From positions 434,001 to 498,000 of the forward strand of contig OY718804.1 in assembly GCA_963070105.1 (NCBI GenBank): a stretch of 64,000 nt of DNA. The letters run 5' to 3'. This document shows positions 44,075 to 58,000 of the stretch, in pieces. How positions within the stretch are numbered: position 1 is the first letter of the stretch; every line of letters begins with the position of its first letter. The position numbers were made by a program, and so were the translations under genes. The DNA comes from Litomosoides sigmodontis (Eukaryota > Nematoda > Chromadorea > Rhabditida > Onchocercidae). The notes beneath the pieces are model-generated. The model saw nothing but the letters and a program-made list of their open reading frames with translations, searched no databases and was not told the origin of the DNA.

Positions 44075-45105
44075 TTTCCACTCCTTTTATTATCGGAAAA
44101 ACAGTTAGAACTTCCGACCTACACCAACCATAACAATTCACAAGCAAAGAGCCAAACAAGCTACCTACAGCGATCAGAACAGACTGATTTCACACGATTA
44201 CAGTTTAACGCAGCCACGTAACGAAACGTTTTCCTTCCAATGCAGCATAAGAAGTGTAATTTGATGAAACACGTTCACTATTCAGTTCCCTTAACTTTTA
44301 TGTGTGTGCTAGGCATTTGGTATGCTTTTCTGTCCACTAGTTTGAACTCATACAAGCTTTCTGTCTTTTTCGCCTCAGCACTGTTTTTTAAATTCTCCTT
44401 GAAAATGCAAAGGCTCATGTTGTCGAGCTCCAAAAAATGTTTTGAATGAAGTGGCCATCAGAGTCTATTAGTTCGAGTAGTTAATATTCGAAGGTCGTGA
44501 AGTATAACTTTTTAAAGGTTTGGCAAAAAAAATCGTATTAATATCGGAGTTCTGTGGTATTTACCGTAAGTGCAGTTTACGATTGCCTTGGAAGATTTCG
44601 GTGGTATTCTTGGAAACTGGGTAAGACACGTAAAAGTAATGATAAGAGACATGTGTCAGAGTTAGGGGCTGGAAAGGTTATAAAATATGAGGAAAGCAGT
44701 GGAGGTTGAGGAGGAATGAAAAATGGCTTAAAGAATTAGATGACTTATTAAGTCGGTGGTGTTAGTAGCCAAATTTGTTGTTTTGTCAGTGGAGAAATTT
44801 ATTTCACTTTTGTTTCGTTAGTAAGAAATTTGCTTTAATAAATTTGATAAGCTTACAGTTTCTGATTTTGTGATGTGATTTTAAATATCATTATTCTCTC
44901 CTTTTGAAGTTCTAGATTTAATCATGATGATTTTGAATATATGATGTTGTAATTCTGATTTCGCATTTGCAATTTCGGGACCAACCATTTTATAGTTTTG
45001 GTGTTAATAAATTTGTGGAAGTACTTGAATGCTGTAATAATTTATTATTGTCAACGGTGTTTACTGCAATTTTGGTTTGAATTTCTAGATTTATTTACAG
45101 TAACC
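44075..45105. other. Divergent promoter region QARS/SMC1
   Basis: About 1 kb between the start codons of two outward-facing housekeeping genes. Short open frames only. No TATA box or other element can be placed with confidence. Confidence 0.45.
45094..45100 (+). promoter_or_regulatory. Candidate trans-splice acceptor of SMC1
   Basis: TTTACAG ends 5 nt before the SMC1 ATG at 45106. The codons upstream do not continue the conserved N-terminus, and MGRL is the family start, so a spliced leader is the simplest explanation. Confidence 0.5.
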
Positions 45106-48100
45106 ATGGGGCGATTGCACACACTGGAACTTGAAAATTTTAAATCTTACAAAGGCAATCAACTGGTTGGACCATTCAAACAGTTTACGGCAATTATTGG
45201 TCCTAATGGATCAGGTAACACATGCTTAGGTTTTTTGATTGTATGACTGTTTTTGCATCGATATCATTACTGTATAGCATACATGACCTGATATTTCATT
45301 TGTTATGTAGCTCTATTGGAATTTCTACGTAATATTTCGTCTTCCTAAAGACATTGTTGAGAGGTTTAAGTTTTCAATCCGATTAAGAAGAACGAAGGGA
45401 CTAAAGAAGACATATATTTAGTCCTTCGTTACACATTAATATATTTTCTCCACTTACGAATGTTCATTACATACTGTTTATTCATCGCAACTCATTACCA
45501 ATAACATTCAAAACACTTTTTGTACCGCTTTTGTTGATTTATTTTTTGCTTGTTTTTTGCAGTTTATTCGAACAGTTGAAACGTCGTGAAGTATGTTTTA
45601 GGTAAATCGAATCTAATGGATGCAATGTGTTTCGTGCTTGGAGAAAAAGCAAGTAATCTACGAGTGAAGAAACTACATGTTAGCAAAATATTAACAATCC
45701 AAATTGTTTGGTTGAGTAACAGTTAATGGGCATTAGCGATCGTACGGTTGATCACTGGACCGATTTTTATTAATACAAATTTTGCAGGATCTAATACATG
45801 GCGCACCAGTGGGTAAGGCAGTAGCAAATCGTTGCCATGTGACAATGAATTACGAAGATGACGATGGAAATATGCGTGCTTTCACGCGCTTAGTAACTGG
45901 ATCTGGTTCAGAATATCGCGTCGACAACAAGGTACTATAAAGCGCCCGGTGTTACCAAAAACTTTTGTTGATTAAATTACTTTCAGTCACATGCACCCAA
46001 TAAATTGCTTTGACTCGCACAGTTTTTTGCGTCTGGTTAATTGTATGAGTTAAAGCTGCATTATTACTTGTTTACTTATATTTTAATAGAATTGCACTGT
46101 GTAAAGGAAAAATGCTTTTTACAAAATTTCACTTATTTCTCGCAAAATACTGAGTACGTTTGTTTTCCGGCAACTTTCATTTAAATAATTGCAGACTGTT
46201 ACACCACAGCAGTACGGTCATGCATTAGAGGAAATAAATGTATTTATGAAGGCGAAGAATTTTCTCGTATACCAAGGGCAAGTTGAACAGGTTGCCATGA
46301 AAAACCCACGGGAATTAACGCAAATGTTCGAGGAAATTTCACGGTTCTTTTTTGGTATTGTATGCATAGATTTTAAATTCAAATTCGAATAACTTAAGTT
46401 GGTAGACTTAATCCAGTTTCAGTGTATAATCATCTTTTCCTAAGCATATCTATTTTAACCGTCAGCAATTTCCTAAGTTTTGAATAGTATGTATCGTGGT
46501 TAAAAATTTTGATGCCACTGCATAATTTTTCAGATCATGTGAATTTCAAGCTGATTATGACCGCTTGAAGGCAGATTTGGCAAAAGCTGAAGAGGAAGCA
46601 GCATTTAATTTAAACAAGCGACGAGGAATTGCACTAGAAAAACGTGAAGCTAAGTTGGAGAAGGATGAGGCCGAAAAATATCAGATGTTGAAGGAAGAGC
46701 TGGTTTGTGTTTCTGATGTGTTTAATTACTTGATTACGTGGCAGCTCCTTGGTGGTTTCAATAAATATTAGTTACTGATTCTGATTGGTTGATAGTGTGA
46801 AATGGTTTTATTTACATCATCGCTGTTATAGGACCTGAGCCCTGAGCTACGTTTTAGCCATCGTCGAGCGTGATCATGATAGTATCTGAATTGTAGGAAT
46901 CGAAACAACGTCAAGTATATCTTCTGCAACTGTTTTATGCTGAAAAAATGGCAAACGAAACCATGAGTGATTGGAAGCGCAAAAAAGAAATAGTAGCGGA
47001 ATTAACCAGTAAAAAAGCGGAGTGCGATGCAGCCGTGACGGGGAAGCAACATGAGCATAAAAAAGTTCTAAAAGAAGTTCATAAACTCGAAAATAAGACG
47101 TCTGGAAAGGTTCGTTTTAAAAACGCAGATATAACATGACAGGTGTCAGCAACTTTTTACGTGTTGTGCTTCCATACTACATTTTACTATACTCTGAAAT
47201 AGGAAGCACTTGTGTTATGCTTCCTATTTCAGAATATAGTAAAATCTTATTTTTTTCTATGAATGGAAATGGGGTACCATCACTGCCACATGCATATGGA
47301 ATATATTTGATTTCCGAGCCAGTGTATTTATTTGACTTAATCGACTGCGTTGAAGTAATTTTGATATGCAGTGTAGATTTATTGGCGTTATACATATTTC
47401 ATCTGGGCTTGAAAAATTACTCTCGTTTTTCAGGAAAAAGAGGTGATGACACAAAAGCCACGTTATGTTGCTGCTAAGCAGGGAGTTGTACATGTGAAAG
47501 CAAAGCTCGAAATGGCTAACAAAGCACATTATAACGCTCAACGAGCAGCTGAAGCCCACGATACTAATGTAGCCACGATGAAGCAGCAACTGAAGTACGA
47601 GATTATGATGTTTCAAACCACAGTGATTTCTTTTTCTCTAAATTTGCTGTTTCTCTAACAGACTGTTCTCTTTTAGGGATGTTGAGCAAAAAAAGCAAGA
47701 ATGCGAAGCGAAGCTTGCTACCGAGTCGCAAGAATTGGAAATGCAACTAAATGATGCCCAGGTAGCTATTTTTTTGGTCCCGAACAATATTACACTTAAC
47801 GGAAGTAGTTTGTAACATGCCAATTTATTGCATCCTCGATAAAATAAAAAATTTTCTTTTTGATACATTAAATATGGCGCAAAATTCAATAAAAAACTAA
47901 TAAATGTTAAAAAAAGAGCTGACATTTTTTGGTAGCTGGAAATTTGCATTCGCTATATATGTATGCATTATTCGTCAGTCGTGCATGCAGTGCATGTATG
48001 TTTCATTTTATATGGTTTAATTAAAGGTAAACGAATACTACGGATTGAAGGGTGAAGCAACAAAGCGATGCGGTATTATAGATATGGAACTTAATAAATT

Positions 48101-51100
48101 GTTACAAGAACAAGAAACTGAGAAAAATAACTTGCAGTTTGAGCAGAGACGTTTGGCTCACGCAGCTGATCGCGTAAAAAATGTTTGTTTCTCGTGGCAT
48201 TTATTGTAACATAATACGTCTCTTATCAAATATGTTTTATAAAAGCGAAATGTTTTCGTTGCATCATTAGTGAATTAGTCAAAAACATCCCAAACAAAAC
48301 TGGAGTATTATATCTGTTGATATCGGAATCTTTGAATTTTCAGAAAGAGCAAGAAATGGAACGTCTGTCGCGTCAAGGAGAACAGCTTGCAGAAAATATT
48401 GTTTCACAGACTAATCTGATTGATGACGAGGAAAAAAATTTGCAAAATCTTGAAGTTCAGGTATACTATCATGTTTCCTTGCATTTATTATTCCATTTTC
48501 ACATTTGCTGCAATAATATGATGCTGTAATCAAATGTTGTTTTGCAAATCAGAAAGAATTCTGTGACTGTAAATTGCTTCACTATAGCAGAATTGCTAAA
48601 TTCACAGTTTCTGGATTTTAGAATCTCATGTCTTACAGCAGTGAATGATTACTATATCTTTTTTATGTTTTAGTCTTCATTAATTTTGCACAACACGATT
48701 ATTACATTAAGTTTAGCTCTCAACTACTTTTAAGGATCGGTAATCATTTACAGGTGCGCGAATCGAAAGAGCGTTTGGAAAAAGTAACGACGGAATTAAA
48801 TAATGTCTCACGACAACTATCTGAAGCGCAAGGCGATACAGCAGAATCAGAACGGAATAGGAAACGAAATGAAACCATTGAAAATTTAAAGCGTATCTTT
48901 CCGGATCGTGTATATGGTCGATTGGTTGACCTATGCCAACCATCTCACCGGCGATTTCAAATTGCTATTACTAAGGTTTAGTTTTTGTAACCGAGTTCGA
49001 AAATATAAATGCGCTGGAAATTTAAAGAGCAGCATTTCTAATCTAAATCGAAATAATTTATTTTATTTTGACTTTTTTCAGTTCTATCAATTTCATTTTA
49101 TCGCTATGATATAAATTGATTTTAATAAATGTGATTTCAGAGTAGCATTGTTGTTGCAGGTATTAGCTAAAAATATGATGTCTATTGTTTGTGACACAGA
49201 TGAAACAGCTCGAGAAAGTATCGTTTATTTAAAAGAACAACGTTTAGCACCCGAAACTTTCCTTCCTTTATCAGTTCTGGACGTTCATCCGATCAAAGAA
49301 AAATTACGGTACCAAGGCTTTCCAATTTGCGAATACAATCACTGCAACTTAACAAACTAGTGAAAAATGTTAATCGCTTTCCTCCTACCATCGTATGTAT
49401 TTTCTTGTGTCCGTTTCAGGGAACTAACTGAGCCACGAGGTGTGAAGTTGGTTTTCGATGTTATACAATGTAATAATCCTGTCGCGCGGAAAGCCCTACA
49501 GTTTGCGTGCGGTAACGCGCTTGTCTGCGAAACACCCGAAGATGCAAAGTAATTGTTTGTGTATAATACTTTCTAAAGTCCCGATTTTGAAATTGCTTAG
49601 TTAATAATTTTCACGACTGACTATATTCATACTGAATGGAATTACTATTGCCAAATGACCATGCCCACTACATCTATATATGCCGACGATGTAAATTAGT
49701 GGACTGATATCTTTTACTTTGTTTCTTTTCAACTTGCTTCTTAATGGGTTAGAAGCACTAATTCAATACTTTATACTTTCTTAATACCATCAGTCATTTG
49801 GTTCTGTATACAAAAAGTACTTATTAATAGAATTGTTAGATGCGTATTTTCTTCTTTTTTAAAATATATTTGTGTTTTATTATAGGTATCTGGCTTATGG
49901 AAGTGCCTCGGATCGATACAAAGCAGTAGCATTGGATGGAACATTGTTCGAAAGGAGTGGCATCATATCAGGAGGTGGTCAAGAACTGCGACAGCGGGCT
50001 AAGAAATGGGATGAGAATGCTATCAGGTTTAATTTCTTTTTTTCTCTTCTGTATGCTTATCTATAATTAGGCGAAATATTCTTAAGTATCATTCTGTTTC
50101 AAAATTCAAATAATTTAGTATATAACATCTTAATAATGGATAACTGATAAGAACCAATGATAGAACTAGTAATGGGTGGACCGACAGGAACTATATTATA
50201 TATCGTTAATCATGCAGAGATGTGACATCCTTATTAAGTTGAAGGACGGTAAGTAATATGTCTGAGCTGATTTTTCAAAAAAAAAAAAGTATTTATAGGA
50301 AATTGAAAGAGAATCGAATGAAATTACAAGATGAGCTTCAGCAGTTACATCGAACACGTAAGAAGGAACTTGATGTAGAAATGAAGCGGAATCAGCTAAT
50401 TCATCTTGAAAATCGTCTTAAAAGTACTCGGAATGATCATAAAAAGATAACATGTCAGACTCTTAAAAAACTTGAGCAGGATCTTGAAACTCTTAACAGC
50501 GAACTTTCACTTATACAGGTGAGTGCAATCTTATTTAAATTAAGTGTTCAATGCCCCAATTTTGATGATCAGCCAACTCATGTTGCAGTTATATCCTTGT
50601 CTTCATTTGCTTACTTTTTTCCAAATCATTCAATAAGTAGTTACCAGTTATACTCCCTTTGTTGAATCAGCATTTCAATGCTTCTCTTTAGACAAATTAT
50701 ATTGATAAAGGCGATAATGTTTTCATTTTTATCATTCTTTAGCTAGATAGCTTTGCTGCAGAATAGCATTGCAATATTTATATATCTCGCAGAATAGTAT
50801 TTGCAATATTTATATATCTACATTATCTCTTTAAAAGGAGTAGAAATGTCATAATTGGTTGGTGGAAAATCGTTCAATGCAACTTTTTAAGTACTTTTAC
50901 GACAAACAAGTTAGTATTTGACCGATTAGCTAGTAATTGATTTTAGCGAAATTTTAGCCACGAATAGATGAAATTGAACAGAGAATGGCAGAACGAGTTG
51001 TGCAAATTGAAAAATTACAGCGTAAACGAAATGTCATAACTGATGAAGTCTTCCACGAATTTTGCCAGCTTATAAACATTAAAGATATTCGGTATGTATA

Positions 51101-54100
51101 TTCTCCTATGTATATTCTTTGTTGTAAGACTTTATATGTATTATTTCAATATATAACATGAATCCCAGACCTCTTTGGTTGCTTTTCCTGTATTGACCAA
51201 TGGAAGTTTGCCTATTTTTTCAGATGAAGAACTTTATCTTTATAATTTTTTAAATCAGAAAAGACGAATGTCGAATTTTTTTTAAGTCAGTATGAACAGC
51301 GCGAAATGCGTTTTCATGAAGAAATGCAAGATCAACTGAAGAAATTTGATAATGAATTGGATCGCTTGCGGAATGAATTGGACTATTTAAAATCTGAGGA
51401 TAAACGATGTAAAAACTCCGCGTTTTGATTTGTTTTAAAACGAATTCCTTACAGTGGTGGTATTGACTCTCGGTTTTGGTTTTAATTCGTTTGCAAGAGT
51501 CTTTCGCAGTTATCTATAATAGTCTCGCGTCATAGATTTATTTTTCTTATTCTTCTAGTAGGACCGTTTTAGGTTTTGCAAGGTTGCGGTCGTAACCTTG
51601 CGCAAAAGCCTTATTTTTGAAGTTCCTGTAAAATTTCAAACTATATTTGAAGTGATCTCATGATATGCCGAAGGATGAGATATAATATACATTTCAGTGA
51701 GGGAGAAGCAAGAAGGGGAGAAGGTAAAACGCTTAACGAAAGAAATTGAAGATTTAAAAAAGAAAGAAGAAGAGGAGCATAAGGTTAAATTCTTCTCTGC
51801 AGTGGCCACTCAAATTATTTTTCAAGTTTCTTATTACTTAACATTCCAGAAATATTTGCGCTATAAAAATCGATTCGATTTTTAGACACTAAAGAAGTTG
51901 GAAATTGAATTGGAACAAATGAAAATGACAATTATTTCGAAGAAAGCATTGGTAGAAGATAGTGATGCTGAAATAAACGTACTCAAAAAAGCTGCGCAGC
52001 AGGCTGCTCGTGAAGTAATTGTTTGAAATCCACTTTTGCTTTTGTGATTAATGAACTAATTGGATTTTAGATCGACACTGATAAAAGTCTGTAATTAATG
52101 CCTAAAATGCAATTCTTGTAAAATATTCTGGAATCAATTACAGTTAGTGATTTACTGATTTGGGTGAGCCAATTAGAATTTATCATGGGTCACCGTTTTA
52201 CTCCTGGAATTATTCCGCTTTTGGCGATTGTATTGCGAGTCAAGTTTCATAATCTTCAATTTTATTGCATTAATTCTGTAGGTTGCCGCAGCGGAGAAAA
52301 CAGCCGCGGCATTGGAACAGACGATTCTGAGACGACGTCATCAACGTCACTCATTACTACACCAATGCAAAATGAATGGTATCAAATTGCCGCTGCTTCG
52401 AGGATCTCTTGCAGATATTGAAATCGATGATACCATCCCCTCAAGTAATTCTTTTTTTATCTGTATTGACTTTTTTGTGGCTCGTTCGAATTATAAACAA
52501 TCCAACTAGATATTGAATTGAAGGAAAAAAGCTAGGCTGGCATTGTAATTTTTTTTTTTGAATATATCTGTAACAGACTTAGTGACGTAAAATTTTATGC
52601 TGCGAGAAAAAATGAAGTTGAAACTGTAATTTTTATACCTGGGTATTTTGTACATATGAAACATAATTATGAAAGTGCTTTTGCTTTAGGTACTACCGGT
52701 GGAAGTGTAAGTGTGAGTGATTCACAACAGCTCTCACACGAACAGATGGATCGTGAAGCACAAATACAAGTAGATTATCGAACACTTCCAATTAGTCTCA
52801 GAGAGGTATGTAACCATGAAATATTTGTATTTTGATGTTATCAAAATTATTCATTGTGATATAAACTTTAAAAAACTATTGTCTCTTAGAAAAAGTAAAA
52901 ATCGAAGTTGAATATGTTAACAGACCAATAATGAGAAGGGGAGAAGTGAGAAAATTAACGGGAAATAGGGAAAATGGATAGAACTAAAGTGGAAGAGTAC
53001 GTGAAATTGTTTTTCTTCGAAGTTTTAATAACTTTAGTTTTAGTTTGATAATGATGAGGAAGTAAAGAAGGCACTTGATAAACTGAACAAAGAAGTTAGT
53101 GATTCTCAAACAAAAATTTCACGGATCAGTGCACCGAATTTGAAAGCAAAAGAAAGGTTAGTAAATTTTTAGAAATACGATGCAAGTGCGTAATATGCTA
53201 TGCACATGCCTTACTTCCGTATTAGCATAGGTAAATGCGTACTGTATTGAATTTTTGATGTATCGGTGTATCGATTATTATAATTACTTATACATTGATG
53301 TTTATTTTGACTTCATATAACTGCCAGTGTTATTTATGAATAGTGGTTTTACTGTTTTTGTACCTGGATATTGTTATAATATGAAACATAATATGTATAA
53401 TAGTTTTTCGATTTGTGTATTCTTAGAATGGAAATAGTAAAGGAGAAAGAGGCTGAAACAACAGAAGAATGTGAATTGGCTAGAAAAAAAGCGCGTAAGG
53501 TCAGACTACTATTTGAAAAAGTTAAAACTGATCGTTACCATCGATTCCACGAATGCTTTGAACCTGTTTCACAGAAAATTGATGACATTTATAAGGTTAA
53601 TTCATTGATTTGTAGCAAATTAAATAACGCGTGCTATCTGTAACATTTTTCATATAATTTATAAGTTGAAATTAATTGCTGCTTTGGAATCCACGTCTTT
53701 CATACTTTCCATTTTTTCTATATATTTTTTTCCTAATTTCGTCACCTTATAGAAGCTCAGTCGCAATGAGAGTGCACAAGCATTCCTTGGCGAGGAAAAT
53801 ATGGAAGAGCCGTACCTTGAAGGCATTGCTTACAACTGTGTAGCACCTGGTAAACGTTTTCGACCAATGGACAACTTAAGTGGTGGTGAAAAGACTGTTG
53901 CAGCGTTAGCATTACTTTTCGCCATTCATGCACGCAGTCCATCACCGTTTTTTATCTTGGATGAAGTTGATGCTGCGTTGGATAATACTAATATTGGCAA
54001 GGTGCGATCTTTTAAAGGAATATATTAATCTAAAATTTGCTCACATTATTTGCATTTTTTTAAATTTTTGTGTCATATGTCATATTTTTATCGTTCAATG

Positions 54101-54411
54101 GCAGGAAAGTTCTCCATGACCGTTACGGTCAGAAAGTTTCGTTATCTCAGTTCACAAATTTTTATTTTGATCGCTTCAGTGTACAAATTATGAATTTCTT
54201 GCATTGTAAATTCCAGGTGGCAAATTTCATCTGTGAGCGTGCGCGTATCGATATGCAACTAATCGTCATATCACTAAAGGAGGAATTTTATAACAAAGCT
54301 GATGCCATCATCGGTATTTACCCGCACCCATCCAGTTATACCGTTTCTGGAATGCTAACACTTGACCTCACACCGTACAAACAACCACAGTCTGATTCAT
54401 ACGTTGAATAA
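45106..54411 (+). CDS. SMC1: SMC1 cohesin subunit
   Basis: ATPase arm of cohesin with SMC3, for sister-chromatid cohesion and repair. Twenty-five exons: 45106-45214, 45602-45678, 45788-45931, 46195-46343, 46534-46702, 46897-47109, 47434-47594, 47677-47761, 48027-48182, 48344-48460, 48754-48975, 49160-49308, 49420-49548, 49886-50026, 50299-50518, 50958-51095, 51291-51408, 51698-51783, 51886-52014, 52282-52444, 52690-52805, 53044-53156, 53427-53595, 53753-54001, 54217-54411; 1238 residues (human SMC1A 1233). Walker A GPNGSGKSN (32-40), long charged coiled coils, hinge about 510-670 ([29 protein letters not shown]), signature LSGGEK (about 1133) and Walker [16 protein letters not shown] (about 1157-1171). 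The exon 16 donor is placed at GTATAT (51096), because the nearer GTATGT breaks phase. Only one SMC1 is in the window. Confidence 0.97.
47181..47245. other. Near-perfect 28-bp hairpin in SMC1 intron 6
   Basis: Arms 47181-47208 and 47218-47245 are reverse complements at 27 of 28 positions, with a 9-nt loop (CTTGTGTTA). Each arm contains CTGAAATAGGAAGCA or its complement. A third partial copy of the GTGTTNTGCTTCC motif starts at 47161. The folded length (65 nt) is that of a pre-miRNA, but the complementarity is higher than usual for animal miRNAs; a small foldback element is an equal option. Confidence 0.8.
50758..50820. repeat. Two-copy 31/32-bp tandem repeat in SMC1 intron 15
   Basis: The unit, GCAGAATAG(C/T)ATTGCAATA then TTTATATATCT, is repeated once with two differences. 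It lies between the exons ending at 50518 and beginning at 50958. Confidence 0.8.
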
Positions 54412-55089
54412 GTTTCCGGCAGCCGTTGTTATCTATGTAAATTGCACCATATTGGCATATGTTCTACTACGCTACCAATGCGTCATATCAATCTTTTCAG
54501 GAACATTTCATTACGCCTTGCATGACTCGTATCTGAACACATAACTTTTTGTTGCAAGTTTGATCTCTGTGAAAAAATTCATTTTTTTTTTAAAATTTCA
54601 TGTGTTTTTTGAGTCTTGATCAGCATATAAATATTTATTGCTCACATGAATGCGTCATCATTCCATAGTTGCAGACATTGTTTTGTGCGTAAAGCAGCAC
54701 TCCATGCCGATTTTTTATTTATAGAATAACAAAAAGAGTAACCAAATCATATCCTGACATTTTGTTAGAATTTATGTCCATAAGAATTATTTTCCGTCAG
54801 TAACTGATAAACCATCTTTTCAAATATTTCTGTAATCCCATCTCAAGACTTTTTGAAGCATTCATCGTTATTAAACATGTGATGCCAATATGCTGCGCAA
54901 GACTTTCAGTAAACATTAGTTTTCTTCACTAACTTTCAGTAAACATTAATATCAAGGAAATTAATTGCACTTGATGAAGTCAAGAATTAGAACAACCAAA
55001 TTCCATTATTTTAATGGTTGAGTTTTTATACATTACAAAACACGTTGTATAGACGTATTCAAAACATTGAAACTCACTAACTGGCAATG
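54412..55089. other. Convergent intergenic region SMC1/zinc-finger gene
   Basis: About 0.68 kb containing both 3' UTRs. It includes a short direct repeat of ACTTTCAGTAAACATTA near 54901-54948. No gene seen. Confidence 0.55.
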
Positions 55090-58000
55090 TTAATGGTGAT
55101 TTTCTGCCTGAAAAAGGAAGAATTGTCAGGTGAAGCACAAATTAAACAGAAGTAAATATCAGTTGCGCTGAAATGTACATTCCACTAACATGAAAGTATA
55201 AGATCTAAAACTAAACAGGAAAAATGAACTAACATTTTGTGAAGATTCCGTGCTCTGTAATAAATCTCCAGCATCGTGTAAGTACCGTACGTTACATGAT
55301 TCAGTATCGAATAATCGCTGCTGCATTCGTAACAAATATCCCTCGATCTCCAAAAGCTGCATCATTCCAATGTTTTCCAATGAGCTCTCAATAATCTACA
55401 AAGGATATCAGATTACCATTATAAAAAAAAATGAACATACTGAAAAACAAACGAAAAGATACCAAGATAAATTTATTTAAAAGATTTCTCATACCCATAA
55501 GACAAAGCAGCTGAGCGAATTTACCTGTAAATGTCTTCGGACGGAGGTCCGTAAATTATCTAAATTCTCTGGAGTTTGTTGGACTCTTTCATTAGACGGT
55601 ACATCAGTTGGTAAGTCTGATTTTTCAAAACAACCCTAAAATTTCGACAATATGAGATTTGTAAAGTGTGCCGACATAGTCCAATTAATTGACCTCAAAG
55701 AAATAATAGTAAAAGCACCTCGGAGTTCTATATTTTTACTATAAAAAAAATAGAAAAAAAACCTCTTCGCATTCGATTTCGTTATCTTCTGCAGATAATA
55801 AAATATGGCCATCCGAACCTAACACCTTCTGCCGTTTCGGGAACGGTTCAGATAAACTTGATCCACCAGTGACTTCTACAGCTTCACTATTTGCATAGGG
55901 ACTTCCTGCCTGAAGTACGATGCCATCATTCATTACCAATAGAGCTATCTCACTGCTGCACGAAGATTACTTTTCATAGTTTATTTTTATTGCTTAGGAG
56001 ACTTCAACGAAAATTAGCAATCTGGAAGCAAATAATATACGAGAAACATTATAACAGGTTTCACCGCTGTAATAAACCATGATGTTTATTTCCTTGCATA
56101 CAACGTTTTATATTTTTCGTTATTAAAGTTACAAGAACTCAAACACTAACCTGCCTAAAAAGTTCATATTGTACGACCGGTTCATCGAGTAACTCATGCT
56201 CCCCTAAATGGAGGTCAAGATCAGCCAACGTTGACGCCACGTAACTACATCCCACAATTGAGCAACTATACATCTGAGAGATTTTTTCTCGTCTCGTCTG
56301 AAACAACTTTAAATGAACATTTTTGTATGTAAGCTTCTGCTGTTGAATGTCTGTGCATCATTCAGGATAGAGAAAATTCTCAAAGTCAAACATAATGATC
56401 ATATCACCATACATTCGTAAATGTTACATTACACTTTTCATGGAAGAAACCTGCAGCCAGCATTTTAAAACACTGAATATATACCGCTAAATCAGCTTCA
56501 AAAGCACTTTGCACATCAGAACTAGCAGCGACAGCACCAGATGCAATTTCATTGATATTTTGGTTAACGTCTAACCTTAAAAGAGCTTCATACTCACTAT
56601 CGCTGTCATCGGATAATGATATTTCCTAAAAACAATGCTAAATTTATTTTTCGCTTCACTCAATTTATTCACTCATCTTTGGCTAGATTTAAGATGAAGT
56701 AAAAAGCCCATCTTTATCGTCCAACAAATAATAAATTTCTAGGAGGCTGAGATACTTTTGGAACACACGCCTCCCATGCCCAACTCTTATATGTTATAGC
56801 CAGGAAGTTAGCTTAAAATTTAAACACGTGATTCCATGGACAAATAGTGTTCTTCTAACCACCAGCACACTTTAAAAACGATATAACAATAATGAAATAA
56901 AAAAAATTGAGATATTCTTGGAAACCCGATAGCTATGTCTTAGCTCACCGGATCCTGGGGCCAAGTTCCTGGTTCATCAACTAAGTAATTGTTCGAAGTG
57001 CGTTCTGATGGGCCGATTGTAACATATCGGTAGTTCATATCTTGATTGGTAACATGATTAAAAGTTTTCCGAACTGAAACATCACAAGTCGCTCCATTCA
57101 CGGGTCTTTTAGCGAGTACTCTGAAAAATTTCTCAATATGGAATGTGGAAGTGATAAAACATTATGAGAGCAAATAACTTTTCAAATTTTCTTTTTCAAA
57201 AATCATTTTGATTTCAAAATTAAATATATCGAACAACTTTCAACACTATTTCCTAAAATACACTCCCAAAAAAAAGAAACCGATCATATCCTTACCGCCT
57301 CGATAAAACAGACTGTCGATCTGATAACGGATTGTTAGCAAAATCACATATGTGCGGTGTTTTTGGATAATCTGGATGTACCATAAAGCGCCCATTACGT
57401 ACTACAATTCGAGCTGGAGGAGGATATTGGACAGGTGGTTCTTGTCGTTTACCTTTATCTTTAAGCTTTCGACAAAGCACACAAGTGTAGTACATTGTCG
57501 TATCATTTGTTGGCATCTTCAAGGCCCATTCAGAAATTTTATTTGGAAAACGTCTACTTTCGAATAAAATTATGGATTTGCGCCGCTGACAAGAAAGAGC
57601 TTCGTATATAACAGGGCCGTAGTCTCCCTCAGGGTCACAAAATGGATTTCGATCAAGATCTGCCTGAAATTCGAGCTGGAGGAGGATATTAAACAAGTGA
57701 TTCCTGCCGTTTTCTTTCATCTTCAAGCTTTCGACAAAGCACACAAAAAAATACAAATCAGCTAAATTGGTAAAAAGTCAATTAAACTCAACAGAGGAAC
57801 AGGAAAGAACTTGAAGCTACGTGCAATACAAGTCAGGTAACAAAAAAAGCCATGGTCAGAGTAACATATAAGCTACCACTGATAGTTATCAAAACAACTT
57901 CTTACCAGCGTACGAGAATTTCTACATTAATTTGAAGAGCAACTCCATTATCACCAGATACGAATGGCCTATTTTTCTCTAATCTTCAGCTCTCTTCCGA

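Noticed and set aside
47136..47616. 113-codon plus and 119-codon minus frames in SMC1 intron 6
   Set aside because: They span the foldback, whose arms read similarly on both strands, and run into a coding exon out of frame.
51061..51290. Apparent frameshift between SMC1 exons 16 and 17
   Set aside because: Using the second donor (GTATAT at 51096) with the acceptor before 51291 restores phase and alignment length, so no mutation or sequencing error need be assumed.
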